Of a stretch of DNA of 64,000 nucleotides, positions 10,683 through 22,175 are shown one piece after another. Every line of letters begins with the position of its first letter. Position 1 is the stretch's first letter. The stretch covers positions 868,001 through 932,000 of the forward strand of contig PCDI01000001.1 in the NCBI GenBank assembly GCA_002778195.1, read 5' to 3'. This DNA comes from Raffaelea ambrosiae (taxonomy: Eukaryota; Ascomycota; Sordariomycetes; Ophiostomatales; Ophiostomataceae). The translations under genes and the position numbers were made by a program. The notes below the pieces were generated by a model, which ran no database searches, was not told where the DNA came from, and worked only from the letters and a program-made list of their open reading frames with translations.

Positions 10683-11535
10683 ATGATATCGGCGTGCAGT
10701 CGTCGTGATAATCTAAAGGACCGCCCAGCCAGCAATAATGGCCACGGTATCCAGGAAATTTTAGAGGTCACGCAGTTGCTCGAGACAGTCGGCATCCCTT
10801 GCTGCATCGTGGGAGTGAGGGCACTGCGGTACTTCGGGGCAGGGCGTGTAGCCGATGTTTGTCTCCCTGCTTCTTCCCGTGGTCTTATGATTGCTGGTAC
10901 TAACATGACGCAAGGAGTGGGATGTGTGTGTTCCAGACGAGGACTTGGAAGCAGCCTGCTTCCTCTTCGAAAGTGCGCCTCTGAACACAAGGTTCGAATG
11001 TGTTGCGTCCCCAAGATCAATGCCTCGGTCACTGCGCTGCACATTTCCGACTTTCAAGATGAAAGGCGTCATCTTCTATTTTCTGCTGGCTCCTTCGTCG
11101 AATAGCTATTGCGATCCACGGCCTGAGTTTTGCGAGCGCAGCCATACAGGCATACCATACCCACGGGATGTCTACTTTGCCCGCAGTATGCTCGTCAGGC
11201 AGATCAACTCTGACCTGACAGACTTTGTCGACGCCCACAACTCTACCCTTGAATGGGGCGAGAGCAATATCGACTTTGCCAAGCTTCAAGCATTGGGGGC
11301 AGAGTATGCCATTCACAAGAACAAGTCGCTAGATGCCCATTCTGAATTTCCGCAGAGGCTGAGCGTTAGCCGCGATTTCAAAGCTCTTTGGACACGCGTG
11401 GTCAATACGAAGGAAATGAGGATCGAACCCTTGAAGCAGGGGAGATACATTACGCAGTGGCGATCGAAAGTCCGACCTTTAGACCCCCGATGCTATGATC
11501 CAAAGGGCCGTAATCTGGATAGGCATTATGTCTAG
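10683..11535 (+). CDS. Fungal protein with nucleotidyltransferase-type core pattern (copy A)
   Basis: Two exons, 10683-10856 and 10915-11535 (264 aa). The 58-nt intron has a GTTTGT donor, a perfect TACTAAC branch and an AAG acceptor. Residues ~22-66 read as a helix (EILEVTQLLETVGIP) then a strand-turn with G44, G52, R55, D58, E59, D61 and V64. Residues after that (CVPDEDLEAA; FPTFKMKGVIFYFLLAP; CERSHTGIPYPRD; LTDFVDAHN; EWGESNIDF) match, from memory, a large family of uncharacterised ascomycete proteins. The core pattern aligns without gaps to the DID motif of the convergent gene whose 3' end lies 137 bases away. EWD stands where that gene has DID, so catalysis is uncertain. No signal or membrane segment is seen. 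Confidence 0.72.
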
Positions 11536-11672
11536 ATGTAATAGATTGACACTAAAAAGCAAGGTATCTACCAGCTTCCAGGCAGAAACCAAATCAGGAG
11601 AGTGGCCTTTGTTCTCCCAGGGCTTTCATTTGCCGCTGACCGATTTAGCACGCTCATCGTACTCCTCCATGA

Positions 11673-12603
11673 TCAATCAGAATCCTGAGCCGGTAGTGTC
11701 TCAACGCTCTCGTGTTCCAACCTGAAAGCCCATCGAATACTATCTGCAGTTGCCGAAGCATCGTTCTCTTCCAAATAAGCCGACAAGAAAGATCTCCTCC
11801 AAGATAGATCAAAGCTGTCTGCGACTTGGCGGACCTTTGGTGCCATGGTTTTGTCGGTACAAGCAAACGTCAAGTCCTCGAAGTCCTTCTCAGCAGACCG
11901 GCCCATGAAAGCCCTTAATTTGGTGTGCATGAGATACCGCACTGTGATGAAGTTCACCGATACGTCTGGCATGCCCCGGAGCGGCAGACGCTCAACCGCT
12001 GACCGGAGATCAATCGCTGCCCCGTAGCTGTCACCTGCCTGGCGGAGGAGGTCTATCTGGACCTGTTGGTTGTTGATATTCACGAAAATTCTGGCCGTGC
12101 CACTGACCCATTGCATGGCTCTCTCGGGTCGGGTCATTCTTTTCGATAAACAACAATTTTGAAGTCAGCTAGATCTCCGCTTCGTAAAAGAGCGCTCCCG
12201 TTTGCCACGATTTCCAACATTCCAACCAAGACACGGACACGGCAACTCACAATGGATCATCATTAAAGTAGTCAAGAATTGTCGCCACACTCGGCGTCCG
12301 GTGGACGGCTATGTCGATGTCTTCTGTTCGACGGTCGCTTCCTCTGTTCCAAAAATTGAAACCGCCAATAGTAGCATAAATGATGTCGTTTGCGTCGAAG
12401 ACAGCTGCAATGCGAGCCAGGGCGGTCGTCATCTGCTCTGGAGTTGCACCTGCTGCTTCTGCCTCGAGCTGTTCCAGCTCGTCGATTGGGTTCTCCTCTT
12501 CCTCGTCATCACTCGCGTAATAGATGGGCCGATATATGTTGCATCTTCTCTTCTGTGTTTTATCTTCACTGCTAGCAGACGACACCAACCGGGAATGTGG
12601 CAT
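11673..12603 (-). CDS. Nucleotidyltransferase-fold protein (copy B)
   Basis: Two exons, 12603-12251 and 12138-11673 (272 aa). The 112-nt intron has a GTGAGT donor, CTGAC branch and AAAAG acceptor; the junction codon becomes Leu118. The N-terminus is charged and disordered, with an acidic run (~32-50). Residues 60-105 carry a minimal nucleotidyltransferase signature: GG (80-81), RGS, RRTEDID with D95 and D97, then a strand. A third carboxylate fits D147 in VQIDLL after an NNQQ turn. This G-G/D-x-D/D layout is that of the polymerase-beta/MNT superfamily (for example AbiEii- or DUF-type members), so the active site appears complete. Substrate and partner are unknown. It converges on copy A. Confidence 0.72.
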
Positions 12604-13106
12604 TTTGAAAAGATTAGAGCCGCTTCTCGAGAAGAAGACTGAGAAAGCACGTTGGAGAAGATGAGAAATATTTCTTTGCTTATATATCTACATCGAGATG
12701 TGTAGAACCCACCGTAAGCAATGCACTGCCACCAGACAGGCAGCAATCACTGGATAGCTGCACGACTGCGGAGACGACAGTCCATCAGGTGTAATATGTG
12801 TCTGTGTGTGCTACCACATCTCGCATTTGTTTGTTTAACAAAAACATTGGCATTGTAACTACAACTTAAGCACGTGTTGCTTTTACTTTTAATTTCAAAC
12901 CCTGATTCCATATTTCCCAAACCAAATACCCCCAAGAACGCCAAAATCATGCCCAAGTAAATGGCATGCTTGAGACTAACAAGCCCATCAATTGCCTTAC
13001 TGTTATTTTTCCGATCCGCCCGTTCCTGTCTCAACGGTTTTTTTGGTTCTGTTGTTGAAGTGCTCCTTTTGTCGAGTCCGGGATGTAAGAGCAAACACTT
13101 CAAGTC
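12604..13106. other. Intergenic between minus-strand genes
   Basis: 503 bases, AT-rich. It holds the upstream region of nucleotidyltransferase copy B and the 3' end of receptor A. No element was recognised. Confidence 0.5.
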
Positions 13107-14518
13107 TTACCCAGGACCCGCCCGTGCTAGTATGCCCTTGTCGCTGCTGTCGTCCCTCCGGTTGGACTCACCGCTGTCTGAAGTAGGAAGTTGCGGTATG
13201 GGAAGTGGAGCCGGCATGTTGCGTTCCAGATCGCGGCCTTCTCCCGAATATGAATGCAGAACAACAGCCGCATCTTTTCCTCCACTGCCACTACCATTCA
13301 CATTGATGTCTATGAAAGTAGTAAGGGTGGTTCCATTGGTATCAGTAATGGGCTTGGGGGGTGAGATAACCAGGGAGCTGATCTGTCGTTGTCTTGCCCT
13401 CGGAGCACGAACTTCCTTGACGAGGGCTCGCAGGGCCGGAATGGATGCTGCCATGATGGATACGGCTGACTCAGCGGCACCCCAGATAACAAAGGGGGCA
13501 CCAACATCTGTTTGCGTAGGAGATTCAAAATCAGAAAAAAGAGTCATGTCTAACGTACCAGAGATGCTGCAGAAACTTACACGTAAAGTCAGCGTTGGCG
13601 AGGAGAGGAAGCATTGTACACTTGACAATGGCAATGGCACCGGCACTGATCCCCACCCATTCTATTAGTATGGTAAACAACTTGCTAGTAGTTGGCCCGT
13701 AGAATGGGACAATACTTACAAGAAACCCATGCTCATAGCAATGGCAACGCCGACTTTTTCTCTGCGATACATCTTGAAGCGCATCAAGATACCCCATGGT
13801 AGCAGTGCCAGTGTCATATCGCAAATCGCCGAGTAAGCTGGTGGTTTGGTTAGGGAAACCTGTCTTGGAAATCCATACACGCCGGGAAAAAAAAAGAACA
13901 CCAAAAGAACACAAAACTTACAACCAACAACAAGTCCATAGATGACAGTGACCTTCCCCGGCCAGCAGGATCCCGGCAGATACGGCTTCCAGGCCTTGGC
14001 GGGAGGGTTGCACGCTGCGAACAAAAAGACAGCGCTCACAGGCAACAGCAAGTTGGTCGTGATGATGATGCCCTGAACGACCCTTTTCAACCACCCATCC
14101 GAGAGCCGCAGGAGAGTGAGGGCAAAGGATGTCTTGCTCGTCACCGCTGACAGGATGGAGAAGAAGCCAGAGATAATGCTCAATATGGAGAGTAGCTCGA
14201 GGTTCTGAAGAGGCACTTGCGCGAAGTGCTGGCCGAACCCCAGACGAGCATTGACCGTGGTTGCCGCTACACTTGCAAGAAGAAACGTCTGTTGGTCAGA
14301 AACGGTCAAAAGACGTGTATCGCTCGCGGAAGATCACATACCCATGATGCTATTAAAAACCCGTCATCCCACCACAGTCCGTTTCTTCGAAATATCTTGC
14401 AGTAGAGGCGAAGTGACAAGAATATTGCTGCCAGTCCCTCCAGAACCCAAAGCGAGGCATCAATGTAAACGCCACGGCCGTTCATAGGAACATAAGTCAC
14501 ACCCTGTGTAGCCGACAT
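13107..14518 (-). CDS. Rhodopsin-like seven-helix fungal membrane protein (paralogue A)
   Basis: Five exons: 14518-14342, 14288-13922, 13837-13720, 13645-13581, 13507-13107 (375 aa). Intron phases are 0,1,2,1 and every donor is GTATGT or GTAAGT. Seven hydrophobic segments are visible. Family landmarks of the PTH11-related fungal rhodopsin-domain class are NGLWWDD after helix 1, SKTSFALTLLR before helix 4, GSCWP in the second extracellular loop, MSMG at the end of helix 6, and FVIWGAAES at helix 7. No N-terminal CFEM domain is present. The C-terminal ~90 residues are a polar cytosolic tail. Such proteins are candidate surface sensors in fungi; the ligand is unknown. Paralogue B lies 6 kb away on the other strand with identical exon 2 and exon 3 lengths. 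Confidence 0.85.
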
Positions 14519-17500
14519 ACTTCTCTTACTGGTCGTTGCGTAGCTGCTAGTTCGGATTTGTGGTTGCTGTGTTTCGAGAAAGACGACGATCACTTGCCCG
14601 CAAGGAGTAAAGCCGTTGAGTACAGAGAGTGTTTTTTTTTTTTCCTGCTTGTGATCCACGCTAATAACTACCAACAGTATCCAAGCCAAACCATTCTTTG
14701 GCTGAATACAATGGTGGGCAGCTTTGCTTGAGCTTGGAACTCAAACGCAGAGGTTCAATTTACTGTCGTGATTGATGAATGATAATTGATCAAAGATAGG
14801 AGAAGGAAGAAGGAATCAAAAGAACCGGGGGGACTGGGCTCTCTTCTATCAGCCCAGGTCAACCCGCTATGGCAGCAGGGTAAAAAAAAAATAACCCCCC
14901 CCCCCCCCCCCATCTCACCGTCTATGGCAAGTGTTCGGTTCGCAATACCAACATGAACAACGCAAGTCAACATCCCTACAGCCCGTTCCCAAGAAACAAA
15001 AAAAGGAAGCGGGCGAACCGGGCGCAGACTGGGATGGGCATCCTAATCTAGTCTGCTGTTCTTCTCCCATTGGCGCTTCCTTGTTAGTGCTGCAGTCCTC
15101 AACACGAGCATAAACTGCCGGTATGAACGGTTGCCATTTGCACGCATGTTTGTGCGCATGCATAAGCTGTGCCTGTGCACAGGACACCATGAGCCCCGAG
15201 CCATCACAGGACCACCCGGGCTGGAGCAACAGGCCGGGAAAGAAGAAAGAAGGCACGGTTGCAGTACTCGTAGGCATCTACAGTAGTCCCTGGGTCGAAG
15301 ACCTCGGGGGAGTCTCGCTTTCAGCCACTGTACCCACTCCTCTCGTCGAACTGTCTAGTTACTGTTTCTCGGCCCAGGGCTGACGGGACGCGGGACCGTT
15401 GGGAGGTGGAGCACGAGCCCAGTGTCTGTGTGTCTGTGCTGTGCTGCCTTGTCCTCTGTGGTCAGAATCGGACTGCCAAGAGGTTCGCGGCTTCAGAAAG
15501 CCAAGTTAAGCCCCCTTTTGCCTTGCGGGGTACTGCGACATTTGCTATGCGTGGTGCTGGGGTGGCAGGCAGAGAGTCAATGAGGCAGCAACTGGAAAGG
15601 AGAGTTCTCCTCCGCATCCAGGGCCGATACTGGCCATTCTCCATGGTGTGCTCTCCATATTAGTGTACGAATAGGCGAGGGCCTCGTGGCTGGCTCCCTT
15701 GTCCTGGACCAGCCCCCCTGTCGATATCCACAAGTGTCGTGGGATTGCCTGCCGTGTCAATCTCCGTGCCTTGTCGGTCAAATATTGAGCTGAAAGTCAT
15801 GAAAATAGGTCCGCCGGGTGCGCCAGGCCGACCAGATCGCGAAAGTGGACATTTTCCCCAGAGAACCCGAGTCTTGGGAGCGTAGTCGGCTCCACCTCTT
15901 GTGATAGGCTGGGTCGGGTCCGTGTACGCCGTGTGCTTAGACGATGGGACCGCTGTGCGCTCGGACAGAGGGGGTGGACGACTGGCAAATCGTAGGAACT
16001 AGGGCGCAAAGTCGACTCCTGATGGCCTTTCAGTGTGCAAACAACAACTACAGGAACGCACTACAGCCCGGGCTTTGCTCTACCGTCCGCAAAGCTGACA
16101 AGAGGGGGTCCGTGGACGTCCTTCGATGCTGTTTGGTGATGTTCACGAGAACAAAAAGTCTTACGAGAAATGTTGTGCGTGCATCGGGATGCCAGATGTT
16201 GAGAGCACAAGGCAACCCTGTCGTAGAACTCTATCCGCGTTGCAGGTATCGCATTGCGAGTGTGGGGGAAATGGCATCTTACGATGCAACAGGCAGTCTG
16301 AACCCGCCATCCACGATGATACCTTGATAACTTTTTTTTTTGCTGTCGCTAACAGCGTCAGCCCACAAAATAGAACCAAAGAAAGCCACCCCAGAGCAAT
16401 TCCTCCCAAGCAAATCTGTGCGCAGCATATCGCGTAGGGCGTCACGTAGGGCGTCACGCTCGGGCCCCTCTTGTCTCTAGTTTGGTTGTAAGGGAAGAGT
16501 TAGGCGAGAACGGGCAGAGTTGCCAGGGGACACAGCAGGGGAGCTTACTACGAAGTATGTAAGATACGAGTAGGACACATTCAGACTAGTGGTCTGAATC
16601 ATATGTTCTGGTCAAACTCAACAGAGCACTTGTGTAATGGAAATTAACCCTTGCAGGGACCAGATTCTTCATCAGCCTGGACATGGCTGCGAACAATGGC
16701 CCGTTGTCTGGTCTGCTTCCAGGCATGCTAGCCAAACGTAGCGAAGCTGCAAGAGACCCCTTTGAGCAAAAACGCAAGCCGATAATATTGGCGTGCCCTG
16801 CACGTTTCTCCCCCTGTAAACCCCCTGCCGTAGGGCCGCTTTCGAAACTTAGTGGGCGACAACTTGACCAGAACGGGGTCTTGTTCTACTTTTTGTCAGG
16901 CGCTATTCCATCGATTAGAATCCTTTTCATGCTGCAGAAGAATCCATTCTTCCAAGACCGGACGCTCCCAAGACGCTGCGCGGCACCGGCTTCTGATGCC
17001 GGAGCGAGAGACGGTCTCATCCCGGCCCAGGGACTCGTAATCAAGACGCTCGCTGTGTCTAGAAAGTGCCTCGTCCATCTCGGCCCCTGAGAGTTCTTCT
17101 ACACACGAATCCCACAGTCTGCACCAGGCTGCACACTGCGGTTCCAAAGTGGCCAATGCAGTTCATAGTTTCCTTCGTGGGTTCTTGCTCAATACAATAT
17201 TGCTTTTACAAAGTAGCTGTTTCTTCCCTTATTCTAGTCGCAGGAAATATCATCGCAAGTATGCTTTCGAAACAAGAAAGAAAACCCCTTCTTTCCAAAA
17301 CTCCTGTCTTTCCTTCGAACAAAAGCTCGATCAAATTCACGCCATACAGAGTGCTATGATTGGCACGGGTAATGACAGGAAGTGTGCAGGCTTGCAGGAA
17401 GCCTCTTCCCTAACACGAGGCTGTTGAAACACTATGATTTGCCTCTTCTTCTTTCCCAGGATCAAATCCTGGCGGACATAGCGAAAAGCATGCGCCACCG

Positions 17501-17800
17501 GCATGCTTGATTGTGTCTGCCAGACAAGGCTCGGACGGGAAGCCGGCCGGCACAAAAGGAAACACAAAATGAAAGTGGCTTTGTGTCGTTGGGCAAAACA
17601 ACAAAAAAAAAAGGTTCTGATGAAGCTCACGCTTGTCGGTATCCTGGCCACTGGTCTGCACTTCCGCAATTCGCCCATGACGATCACCGCAGCCACACGG
17701 CATAAAGGACGCAGGATTGGGGATTGGGCGGCGTGCAAACATCCCTTGGATCGGTCTTGTGCCTCAATTAAGAATCCAGAAATGCATGCGTGTGGAGCTC
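14519..17800. other. Gene-poor intergenic region
   Basis: 3.3 kb with no supported gene. It contains a 17-base C run (14895-14911), a duplicated 12-mer gtagggcgtcac (16434-16457), and intergenic octamers TACTCGTA (15265) and TACGAGTA (16565). Short open frames here lack family resemblance or coding-like composition. Confidence 0.5.
14895..14911. repeat. Homopolymer C tract (17 nt)
   Basis: Uninterrupted run of 17 C, preceded by an A-rich stretch. Length is likely to be imprecise in assembly. Confidence 0.9.
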
Positions 17801-18260
17801 TCAGACCTCGGCCGCGATGACTTCTGCGACTGGAGCATCTAAATTTGACGTGTTAGCTCTGTGCTCTCAGTCAGACAAACCCATGGCTTGTAGGTTCACA
17901 CCATAACTAACCCGTCATCTCTACCGTCCGATCCTTGCTCTTCTTGCTCTTTGTACCAGAGGAAGCAGCAGCAGCGGCGGCGGCGGCGGCATCTTCCAGC
18001 TCCATCTTCCGCTTCAGAGCCAGGGTCATCCGCTGGATGACCTTCTTCCGCTTCTTGGAGCTCAGCGGTGCTCGAGGACCGCTGGTGGGCAGCAGACCGG
18101 GACGAGCGCCGCGGGTGGTGTCCGCCTTGATCACGCGGTCATGCACCGTCTTGCCTGCACGGCCGGCATTGGAGCTCTGCCGTTGCTGCTTACGCAGGCG
18201 GTTGGTTCGGGCGACCATCCGGTTCTTGGACGGCCTGTTTGGGTTCTTCACGGAAGGCAT
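17801..18260 (-). CDS. ALB1: Ribosome biogenesis protein ALB1-like
   Basis: Two exons, 18260-17912 and 17838-17801 (128 aa). Alb1 associates with the 60S export factor Arx1 on late pre-60S particles. The start MPSVKNPNRPSKNR is the characteristic N-terminus, followed by a very basic region (RLRKQQRQ), GARPGLLPTS, LSSKKRKKV and a helix with ten Ala near residue 93. The first frame reaches a stop at 17907, but a GTTAGT donor at 17911, CTAAC branch and TTTAG acceptor give an in-frame terminal exon ending in PVAEVIAAEV. The spliced C-terminus is preferred because it continues the acidic/Ala-rich pattern. Flanked by the two receptor paralogues. Confidence 0.82.
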
Positions 18261-20505
18261 GGTGGGTGTGTGTAAAAGTGTAGGGTATAGCGAGAGGGTG
18301 TGCAAGCGTATGGCGCCCGAGAATCCGGAGGAACAAGGGTGCAAGAGAAAAACACTTCAAAGGTATGCCAAGAGGTGCATGGGAGATCCGTCCAGAGAAT
18401 ATTATCTGCGCCAGCAAGAAGGTGGCAAAATTTTGGAGAGAACAAAAAAAGTTGCGAAAAAAAAAAAAAAAATAAAACCACTAGCCACACTAAGCCGACT
18501 AATTACGCCACACTTTTCCCAATATGCGCCTGCCGTTTGAGCCAGCCCGTGTAAGTCGCAGCTTCCTCACGACGTTTCAGATTTCTGCATGTGTCCAAAC
18601 GTGGCTCGCATCCAGTTTTCGTTTGCCGTAATACACACAGTCCCGAGCCATATTCGTCCCTTTTACGTTCTCTTCTGAGCGAGGCCACGAATCTCATCCA
18701 CCAGACAGCAGGTGCCGATTTCGAATGCGGTCCAGACTCGGATCCACTGCCAGATCTAGTCTGATCTCACGTACCCAGCAGGGGCCTTCCAACAAGCGAA
18801 ATTGGGTCTTTTCTGTTGCCTTGTGTCATGGTTGTCTGACATGATGAAGTGGTGTGGTATGTGAACAGTCCCCGGTTTCTTCAACGTGACCCCCTCCCCC
18901 CTCCGTCTGATGCTCAGCAAAGGTTTTTCGTCACCATCAAGCGAATCGTTTGACGATTTGTCAAGGGGTGCAAGTGCAGACATGGGGTCTCGGTAGGTAC
19001 GTCCGGCAAGTGGCAAGACCAGCAGAGGCACTGTCGGTGATGAAGAGAGGGAAAGAAAAACGCATATACGGATGTACAATCCGGGCAGTGGCAGAGCAAT
19101 GATGCGCGAGAAGGGGTGCGTAGCCAAGGAATGCTCAATGCGTTGTTTGGTGTGTTTGGGGCACGGTTGCACCACAACGAGGCTCAAAATCCGGGGTTCC
19201 CCTTGCATTGCGAGACGCGAATCGTCCAACTGATCGACAACATCCCGCAATGCATCTGCTTTGCGTCTTGCTTGCCTGCACCAGCATGCACCCGCATGCA
19301 CCTGCACCTTGTGTCCTTGCCTCACCTCACTCTTGATCGCCGCCTCCGCGTCGAGGTATGTCGGTCTCATGCCTGTGTCCGTATGACTGTATGTCTGCGT
19401 GTACGACTGTGTCTCTTATGTCTTGACAGGCCTCTTCGCAGATGCCATCTGTCCATGGGTGGTCGCTGCCTGCCCAGCCTGTGGCACAGGTTCATAGACA
19501 CCCTGTCTCCATCCCTTTGTCGACGGGAACATGTCTTGTCTTCCGAAAATCTGGTAAGCCATGTCCTTGCCCGTGCATCTTCGTAGGCTTGGACCTACAA
19601 GTTCTCTCACACAATTCCTCTCGGGAATGTACGGAGACACCTTGCTCCGGCAGCCGTGAACCTGGTCACCAGCGGAAGTGGCCAGTCAAAGGATTTCGGT
19701 ATCCCAATTTTCCCATCTCTGGATATTTGCCTGTTCTCTCTCACTGCTCCTGCAATTCAGCCCATTTTTCCCCCTGTACCAAGTTGAGAAGGGGCTGATT
19801 TCTTCTTCTTGTTATTCAACCATTTCGTGGCCTGCTGGGAATGGCATCTTGGATGAACTTTCATCGCGCAATACTTTACAGCGAATTTGGTTCTATTGCA
19901 CGTAATTTTTGAATTCAACAAGCGGATGCCTATATTTTGCTTCATACTAAGACTTTCCTGGGGAAGGTATCATTTTGAGGGGGACTGGCAGCTACAGTTT
20001 CGTGGGTTTGAAAAAGACTGTCTACCCGCGGGATCGACAGGCGGTTTCTCGTTTCTCTCCCTGCCCACAACCTTTCTGCTTTCTTCCGTCCTTGTCATCT
20101 TCCACTACGCTCTCCCCTCGGGTGTGGATCGCACTCCTTATTTTGTGCTTTGTGCTCGAATGATTTCCATCGGGACGGAAAGACTGAAATTCCCTAAGAG
20201 CCCGGTCTCCCATTTTATGTGCCGTCGAAATGAACCTGCCTCTTCTTCTTCTTTCACTTCTATATGTCCTGTGCCCCTTTGTCGTCTTCGTGACAGTCAT
20301 AACTTCTTTCCTCTTGGGTTTTCTCAGATGAGAATCTTCTGGAACCCGTTGACACAGCACGCTGTTGATAACTGGAGACACTGAAGCGAAACTGTAGCCA
20401 TTTAGGCTGCCAGCAGCTTAACCAAACGACGACGGTAACTCACGACCACCTACCTGGCTTTCTCCTCGCCTCTCCTCTTCTATCTGTCGATTACACACGA
20501 CCGCA
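18261..20505. other. Intergenic, divergent promoter region
   Basis: 2.2 kb between ALB1 (-) and receptor B (+). No gene is supported. A-rich (18440-18480) and pyrimidine-rich (19700-20300) stretches are present, plus a short direct repeat of the type gcatgcaccc/gcatgcacct near 19290. Confidence 0.5.
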
Positions 20506-21797
20506 ATGGAGCCATCTAAAGTCACCCCGAGGCAATTCACCCCATCAGGGATCCCGCTCAGTCAACTATCACACGACAACCAAGGACCCCAGCTGAACTT
20601 CACAGTGTGGCTGCTCGCGGGTTTATCGTTTGGGTTTCTCTGCCTACGGATATATTGCAAGTTCCTACGCCGACGGGGTCTCTGGTGGGATGACCACATT
20701 TTAACGTTATCATGGGTATGTGTCTATGCCAGAGGCAATAACAAAAAGAAATTAAAGAAGAACGACCACAACAGCACAGTTTCAAGGTCAAAATACAAAA
20801 AAGAAAAAAGAAAAAAAACCCAGTTTCCACACTAACATACGAAAGATATCTTTGGCCACGACCTGTGCATTGGTTACCGCGTCCGTGTCGTTCGGCTACG
20901 GAAAGAACCTATGGGATATTAGGTCGAAGGACTTTGTGCCACTCAACTTCACCGCTAATCTGGCCGGCACATTTTCCATTCTGGCGGCCATGTGGAGCAA
21001 GACGTCGTTCGCGCTGACTGTGTTGCGGATCTCCACCGGATGGATTCGGTGGGTAATCTGGTTCATCATCTTGTCGGTGAACGTGGTGCTGGGGGCGAGT
21101 GCAATCTTCCAATGGGTCCGATGCACGCCTGTCCGCAAGACCTTTGATCCCAGAGCCTCTGGTGACTGCTGGCCGATGGAAGTGGTTGTGGCGTACAACT
21201 CGTTCTCGACAGGTGGGTCCAAGAACAAGAGTTGCAAAAGGGGGGGCATCTCGTACGCATTGTCACTAACACGATCGTTTAGCCTACTCTGGCGTCATGG
21301 ACATTGTCCTGGCCATCTTCCCATGGCTGATCATCTGGGGTATGTCGATGAGCCGAAAGGAAAAGCTGGGTGTTCTCTTTGCCATGAGCATGGGGGTATT
21401 GTAAGTATCTTTCTGTGGTCGCCCTGTTGTCGACTAAACTTCTAACGAGATAGTGCCGGCATCGCTTCATTGATCAAGGTCTCCAAACTCAACACGCTCA
21501 GGCGACCAAACACGAGTAAGCAATACAGCCCTATCAATGCATTGCCTTTTCCGCTAACAAGAAAACCATCCGCAAGCCGACACGGTCCAGGTTGTCATCT
21601 GGGGAGTGGCCGAGAGCGCGATTACGATTATTGCTGCCTCGATCCCGATATTGCGGGCGCTTCTGAGCGACGTCAACAAGACACCCTCTACGCTGTCCGA
21701 ATCAGCCATCGAGTTGAACAATCATGCAGACCACCAGACAGACGCTGGAAACGGTGGCGCCACCACCACTACCACCAGCAGCAGCAACAACAACAGC

Positions 21798-21879
<82 letters not shown>

Positions 21880-22175
21880 GCAACAGCAACAGCAACAACT
21901 CGGATAGACCAGGAACCGGGGCACAAAGTGCAGTCAGTACGCAAAACGACATTTCTTTGAGACGTTCAGAAACACCCGGTTCCACGCTTGATCCGCGAAT
22001 GGAAGAGGCCGGATGGGGAACAACCACGACGATTGTGACAGCGCCACCACCAACCGTCACCGTCGGTACGCCATTTGTGGGCGCCGGCATGTCACCAGGC
22101 AAACGAACCAAGGGCCCGCCACCACGCTTGACGCTGACACCGAGGACAATCCGCCCAGTGTTGGCGAGCAAGTAG
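20506..22175 (+). CDS. Rhodopsin-like seven-helix fungal membrane protein (paralogue B)
   Basis: Five exons: 20506-20715, 20846-21212, 21283-21400, 21454-21515, 21577-22175 (451 aa). Phases 0,1,2,1 are the same as paralogue A, and exons 2 and 3 are again 367 and 118 nt. Landmarks: RGLWWDD, MWSKTSFALTVLR, GDCWP, AYSGVMD, AMSMGV, VVIWGVAES with IIAASIP. The cytosolic tail is longer than in A because of a poly-Asn tract of about 45 residues encoded by a CAA/CAG array. The first intron (130 nt, A-rich) is longer than the rest. The last acceptor is chosen as GCAAG because the nearer ACAAG is only a few bases from the CTAAC branch point. Same candidate sensor role as A. Confidence 0.84.
21776..21899 (+). 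repeat. CAA/CAG trinucleotide array (poly-Asn in frame)
   Basis: About 120 bases of almost pure CAA triplets with CAG interruptions at both ends. In the reading frame of receptor B it encodes Asn with scattered Ser. It is prone to length variation. Confidence 0.92.

Noticed and set aside
10960..11010. tRNA B-box-like ggttcgaat
   Set aside because: Lies inside a conserved coding exon and no matching A box or cloverleaf could be drawn.
16683..17090. 135-codon plus-strand frame
   Set aside because: No conserved motif, no splice partners, and weak coding character.
18756..19370. 204-codon minus-strand frame upstream of ALB1
   Set aside because: No family resemblance; mixed composition with hydrophobic runs from a CT-rich promoter region.
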